Assembly (NCBI GenBank): GCA_018902385.1
Contig: JABSSW010000008.1
Location: forward strand, 372,001 to 436,000
Length of the DNA stretch: 64,000 nt
Origin: Physcia stellaris
Taxonomy: Eukaryota; Ascomycota; Lecanoromycetes; Caliciales; Physciaceae
Reading direction: 5' to 3'
Made by a program: the position numbers and the translations under genes. The notes beneath the pieces are model-generated. The model saw only the letters and a program-made list of their open reading frames with translations, did no database searches and was not told where the DNA came from. This document shows positions 58,147 through 64,000 of this stretch, piece by piece. Numbering within the stretch: position 1 is the stretch's first letter; every line of letters begins with the position of its first letter.

Positions 58147-61100
58147 AAAAATTCAAAAAATCGCTCGCGAAATTCTCGAGACAAAACAACAAGAGAAAAA
58201 CGTGATTATGCGACAGAACGTCAGCAGATTTTCGAAAACATCACATGTCGCAATTTTACAGCATTCGAATACGTCGAAATCGAAATCATTGATTTCATCA
58301 TCGAAAACAACGTGAAAAATTGTAAGAAATTCAGAATTCAAGATTTGCGAAACGAATTTCGTCTGCGAGATAATTCGTCAAGAATTCAAATCAAGCAGAT
58401 TCGAAACATCAAATCGATTATATCATGAAATCAACAATTTCGTCATATTAATAAAATCAGCGCAACAACGATTATCGCATTGATATTTGCGCATATGCGA
58501 CAATTGATGTGTACGTTGCATTTAGCAAAACGTGTATATAATAAATCTTTTGAAAGATAATTAATTTTGCAATTATTAATTTAGAAATTATTCTGTTTCT
58601 TGCTATACATTTCTGATGTCATTATTTTACGAGTTTTACATTCTAATAATTATCACAATCATTCGATTAGCATCACTCGTGTATACATCATGTCTTTTTT
58701 CTCTTTTCTCATCGAACTCGACGATGAATTCGTTCTTGATTTTTCAAAACCAAATGTCATCGCAGAAAAATATCGAGCATATATAGAACAACAGCACGCT
58801 CGATACGAAGCACTACGAAACGCATTTAACTTTTCAATCGTTCAAACAATTGCTTTTAAGAAAAAATTCTTCTATATCAAGATAATGAAAAACAAGTTCG
58901 ATCTATTTTCGAGAAATAGCTATGCAGAATGAATTCAATACGTTTGAGAAATGAAAAATCAATTCGACATGAATCAAATGAACGATTATGCAAAGAATTT
59001 TGACAAGATTAAACTCTTCTTTGTTGTCATTTTTTGAAGAGAAAATTTAACGCACAGTTGCTATGAAACGTCAAGACGAAAAACAGTTCTGATCAAAACT
59101 ACACGTGAAAAAAATATGTCGACTTTCTCAAGAAAAATATCAAAAGAATCTTCATCAGAAAGAAGAATAACTTCGAAAAATATAGAAATTACAAGCAATT
59201 GATTCATCAATCAGTAAGAAATTATGACGCACATCGCATTGCTTTGATATCAAATTTACATTCATTCATGAAATTTTCATCAGCGATAGAGTTGCAAAAT
59301 TTCGTATTAAATCTCACGCAAAATAATCAGAATTTTCTGATCGAACAAAATATTAAAAACGATAAAAATTTGATCTTGAAGCGTCTCAAACAACGAGAGG
59401 ACTACCAGCGCAAGAAGCAGCGAAATATCAACAAGAATAAACTTGCGAACGGCTTCAACAAACGCAAAAAAACGACGAAAATCTTGACGCAAACGGAAAC
59501 GATAATCAAAATCAATTCAACAGAAATCGAAAAAGAAATCGAAAAAACGATAAAAAATTCAAGTTCAATAATTCTAATCGAAAATCAGTTAAGAATAAAA
59601 AACTATGACGTTAAATCAAGATCGAATACAAAAATATTCGAGATAACAACAAGTGTATCGATTGCGATAAGTCCGAATGCAATATCGACGATTGCAAAAA
59701 CATCAAGCCGAATACACACTCGTTTGAGAAAACTTTTCGTGAGTCGAAATCAAAAAAGTAGTCGACTTGATGATTTTCAATCAAGTTGACACAAAGAAAA
59801 ATTCAATATCAAACGAACATATCGATTTTGATCATGACGAGTTTTTTGCGACTGATATCGAAATCAAGAGCGTCAAACGTCGTCGTCGGAAATTTCGCAT
59901 AACTAAATGTAAAAAAACAATGATCAAGATGAACAAGAAATTCGACGAGAAAAGCAAACTGAAATTCGAAGTCGTCATGAATTCTGAAACAAAAGTCAGT
60001 TTGATAAGTCATATTCTTGCTAAACAATTCGAATTAAAATTATTCAACGTATCAAATTGCGAAATCGTGATTATAAAAAATCATTCATTCAAAAATTATG
60101 AAATTTATTTCGTGCAATTTGAAATACAAAACGAAAACGACGTTAATCGATTTTTCAATGATAATTTTTTAAAAACAAATTTGACATGAAATATGACGTT
60201 GAATTTGTTTTGAATGCAATTATCGAAAATTCAAATGAATTGAAATATCGATAAAATCGAATCGTGATCATTAATTGTAAAATCAATTTTTTTCACAATA
60301 AATCGTATCGAAAAAATCGAATTCGAAAAACTAATCAACGCGATCGTAAATGACAAAAAAAAATTTTCATCATGTTCGTACGAGTCATTCGTGACGAAAA
60401 AAAAAACATGAATAACGTACATATCGAACGACGAGCACAAATCGATTTTGTTTTCGCGAAAATCAAAAATAAGTCAAATATCAAAATCATCATTCTCGAA
60501 ATCTTGAAAGAATTCGCTGATTTGACAGATGAGAACAAAACATACGAATTATTTGATTATGAATCAAACGATCACGCAATAAATTTGAAATTTGACAAAA
60601 AATTTTCGTATAATTTTATTTATTCATTGTCAGAAAACGAGTTCAAAGTATTGCGAACGTATCTGAATAAACATCTCAAAAACGAATTTATTCGATTTTT
60701 CATTTTTTCGATCGACGCATTCATTTTGTTCGTCAAAAAAAAAACGAAACGCTGAAATTATGTGTGAATTATAGAGATTTTAATTTTTTAACGATCAAAA
60801 ATAAATATTTTTTATTATTAATCGATGAAAATCTCGATCGTCTGAACAAAACTCGCATTTATACGAGTCTTGATATGATAACGACATACAATCGACTTCG
60901 TATTAGAAAAAATGATGAGTGAAAAACAGCGTTTAGAACACGATATGAACATTTTGAATATATCGTTTTATTTTTGATTTCACTAATGTATCTGCAACGT
61001 TCCAGAACTTTGTCAACAAAATTCTAGCGAAACGATTCGATTTTTGCGTCATAATATATTTGAACGATATCGTCATTTACTTTATGAATCGAAAACAACA

Positions 61101-64000
61101 TATCGAGAACGTCAAATGAGTTTTTCAACGTTTGAAAAAACACAAGTTTTTCATCAATATCGATAAATGCAAATGATTCACGAACAATATCGACTTTCTG
61201 AAATTCGTCGTTTTCTCAAAGAGAGTGCAAATGCAAAAAGACAAAATCGAAACAATACAGAATTGATCGACTTCAAAAAACGTGTCGAAAATTCTGAAAT
61301 TTCTGAAATTGTGTAATTTTTACAGACGATTCATTAAAAGCTTCAATAAGTTAACATTATTCTTGATCGTTATGCTAAAAAAATCAACAGAGTTTCACAA
61401 GAAAAAAACAAAAAAAAACGCAATCAAAGCAGAAATCGAAATCGCGACAAATTATCGAACGAATTTTTGATTTCTGAAATTTTCAAAACTTTTAAACGTT
61501 TACGAAAAGCATTCTTAGAAGCATTTATTTTACAACATTTCGATTCGACTAAGTTTATTCGTGTAGAAATCGACGTTTCGAATAAAACAATAAACGAAAT
61601 TCTCGATCAATCAAATGACAAAAATCATTGACATTTCGTAATTTATTTTTCAAAAAAGATGATTTCAACGAAGTGTAATTATGAAATTCACGACAAGAAG
61701 TTTTTGATCATAGTTTTCGCATTCAAACAATGACGTCATTATTTTGAAGAAACAAGAAAGCAAATTTTCGTTTTGACGAATCATCGAAATCTCAGTCGCT
61801 TCATGATTACAACGAAGTTAACATTTCGACAAGTTCGATAAACACAAAAACTATCACGTTACAACTTTGTGATCGATTATCGTTTCGACAATAAGAATTT
61901 TGCGAACGATTTGTCAAAACGATTTGATCATATGACGATCATCGAAAAAAGATTGAAAATAATCGTCAAATTTTGACGCGTTTACGACAATCTTTGCGAA
62001 CAAATTCGAACGAATTTCAAATCTGTGTGAACGAAATCAGAGCGTCGCTTATGCTCGATGAAAATGAAAAGAACAATTTTACGAATGATTTTCTTAACGC
62101 TTTCGATGAAAAATCAGACGTGATTATCGACGAATGAAAGACATTAATATTGAATAATGCAACGATTTTCGAATCGATCATCGAAATGATTGCGCGAAAA
62201 CATATTCACGAACATGATGCAACATATGACGATAAAATCATTGACAATTTCGTCGAATTGATTCGTTCGTTGTTAAAACAAAATTCATGCGCAATTCAAA
62301 TGAAACAGAAATTAATTATTTTTGATAAATCACATTCGCATTGACACGACGAGAAAAAAATACTATGACACGAAAAGTGTTTGTACGTTTCGTCGAGTTT
62401 GAAAAAAAACGTCATCAAAACAAATCATGACAATCTTTTCGTTGATCATTTCGAAATAAAACGTATTTTCGAATTGATACGCAAAAAATATTACTGATTC
62501 AATCAAAAAAAAAAAACGATTTCGAAAAAACGTCGAACATGATTCAAACATGCGTGTTCAAATAAAAAAATATTGCGAAACATGCGCAATTTGCAAAAAA
62601 AACAAAACATTTCGACACAAATCATATGAAAAGTTCTCGTTTTTTTTCATATCGAAATTCAAATGAATTGACATTACAATGAATTTCGTGACAAATTTAT
62701 CAAAAAACAAAACATGAAATGAAACAACGTATGATTCGATATTCGTTGTTGTAAATCGTTTGACGAAAATGACACATTACATTTCAATCACGAAAACGAT
62801 GATCGCAAAAAATCTCGCTGAAATATTGATTCGAAAAATCATAAAATTTCATGATTTTTCATCGTCAATAACAACAAACAAAAATTCAATTTTTATTTCG
62901 AAATATCATGATGCATTATGTTACGTTCTCAAGATAAAACTCAAGCTGTTCACAGTTTATTATTTTCAAACAGATGATCAGACGAAGCGACAAAACTCAA
63001 TCATGAAACAGTATTTCAAAATTTTCGTCAATTTTCAACAGAATGACTGAATGAAACTATTGTCGATGACTGAATTTGTTTACAACAATAATAAACATGC
63101 GTTCACGCAAATGTCATCATTTGAAGCAATGCAAAAATATACATCAAAAATGTTTTTCGAGAAATTTGCGAATTTCAAAGTTAAATCAAAATTTGCAAAA
63201 AAATATGTCGAAAAACTGATCGCGTTGATAATAGTATTAAAAGTCAATTTAGCATACGCACAGAAACAACAAACTAAATACAAAAATGCAAGAACGAAGT
63301 CAATGAAATTCGACGTCGAGATTTACGTCAACGTCAATGACAAGAATATACGCATCAAGCGAAACAGAAAGTTGAAGTGAAAATTTTTCGAATCGTTCAA
63401 AATATTCGAAACGATAGAAAATCAAGCATATCGACTTGAATTATTCAAACGTTGACGAATTCACGATGTCTTTCACGTCTCGTTGCTTGAAAAATTATAT
63501 TTAAAAGAGAAAAGAAAGCTTCGCTAGAACTCACGTATCAGTCAGACGATATTGACATCGAAAACGACGACGAACTCACAAAAAAAGAGTTTTGAATCGA
63601 AATCATTCTTGACAGCAAAATCTACAAAGAAAATCAGATTTCTGATAAATCATACAGTGAATCAAAATTTTATTATCTTGTGCAATGAAAAAATTACGAA
63701 AAACGTATTTGAAAATCAGTTGCAATAATCAAACATTTACGAAATATGTTGCGAAAATTTCATGCAAAAAATTCGAAAAAAAACGATGCAAATAAAATCA
63801 TTAATTGTCGACGCGTTCGACGTCAAATAAATGTAATTTTTATCGTGAAATCGTTGACAAGAAAATTTGTTTTTCACATCTGATTCGATGTTGCTTATTG
63901 TCTAAAATTTACGACGCATGAAAAACTGAATCGTGTCAAAAACATCTTCAAAAATTGTTGTTCGATCTGATTGAACGATAAATATGTGAATGTGAAATAA
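58147..64000 (+). mobile_element. Ty3/gypsy LTR retrotransposon fossil, runs off window
   Basis: Plus-strand, AT-rich and broken by many interruptions. Parts in order are a gag-like region (about 58.2-59.8 kb), a protease-like region near 59.95-60.2 kb, reverse transcriptase/RNase H (about 60.6-61.9 kb), an integrase core (about 62.6-63.1 kb) and a chromodomain-like end region near 63.45 kb. Integrase last places it in Ty3/gypsy. Its integrase differs clearly from that of the 27.4-38.5-kb fossil, so it is a separate family. No LTR is identified on the left, and the right end lies outside the window. CC and GG are rare, but CT and AG are less depleted than in the first element, so it is less mutated. 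Confidence 0.75.

Overview
The window looks like nuclear DNA of a filamentous ascomycete (Pezizomycotina). Genes carry short GT-AG introns of about 47-120 bp with CTAAC/CTGAC-type branch sites. Recognisable products include a ~2,280-residue eukaryotic-type acetyl-CoA carboxylase, a fungal NudE, Dbp9 and a phosphoketolase/acetate kinase pair. Gene-rich DNA of normal composition alternates with extremely AT-rich blocks (about 28.1-40.8 kb and 58.15-64.0 kb) made of mutated transposable elements. I cannot fix the class or species from sequence alone.

Layout. 1-18.8 kb is a housekeeping block centred on acetyl units and lipids: acetyl-CoA carboxylase (+), a tRNA-Leu gene (-), a 1-acyl-glycerol-3-phosphate acyltransferase (+), a divergent phosphoketolase (-)/acetate kinase (+) pair and a peroxisomal-type mitochondrial-family carrier (+). 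19.7-23.3 kb holds two secreted-protein genes, one a Kex2-site repeat protein. 25.3-27.3 kb is the RNA helicase DBP9 (-), with an apparent one-base frameshift. 27.4-38.5 kb is a minus-strand Ty3/gypsy-type LTR fossil between 158-bp direct repeats. 39.3-40.9 kb is a short DNA transposon with terminal inverted repeats and a piggyBac-like C-terminal motif. 40.9-46.2 kb holds four candidate small secreted protein genes. 47.5-56.2 kb holds a salicylate-hydroxylase-like FAD monooxygenase (-), nudE (-), a gene joining a MuDR/FAR1-type zinc-binding domain to an isochorismatase-like hydrolase (+), and an amino-acid permease (+). 57.4-57.8 kb is a degenerate tandem repeat. 58.15-64.0 kb is a plus-strand Ty3/gypsy fossil that runs off the window.

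How parts fit. Phosphoketolase plus acetate kinase turn sugar phosphates into acetyl phosphate and then acetate plus ATP. Acetyl-CoA carboxylase and the acyltransferase use acetyl units for fatty acid and phospholipid synthesis. The carrier may serve peroxisomal fatty acid metabolism. This is a metabolic theme, not a proven cluster.

Most notable observations. (1) The tRNA-Leu gene is split in its D-loop by a 53-nt stretch that has GT, CTAAC and AG signals and cuts through the A box. (2) The AT-rich blocks appear to have arisen by C-to-T change at CpC and CpT while CpA and CpG were spared, the opposite of classical CpA-directed RIP. This is seen by comparing two LTR copies and two terminal inverted repeats. 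(3) Several secreted, Kex2-site or Cys-rich genes lie beside the transposon block. (4) A transposase-type DNA-binding domain is fused to a hydrolase that seems to lack its catalytic Cys.
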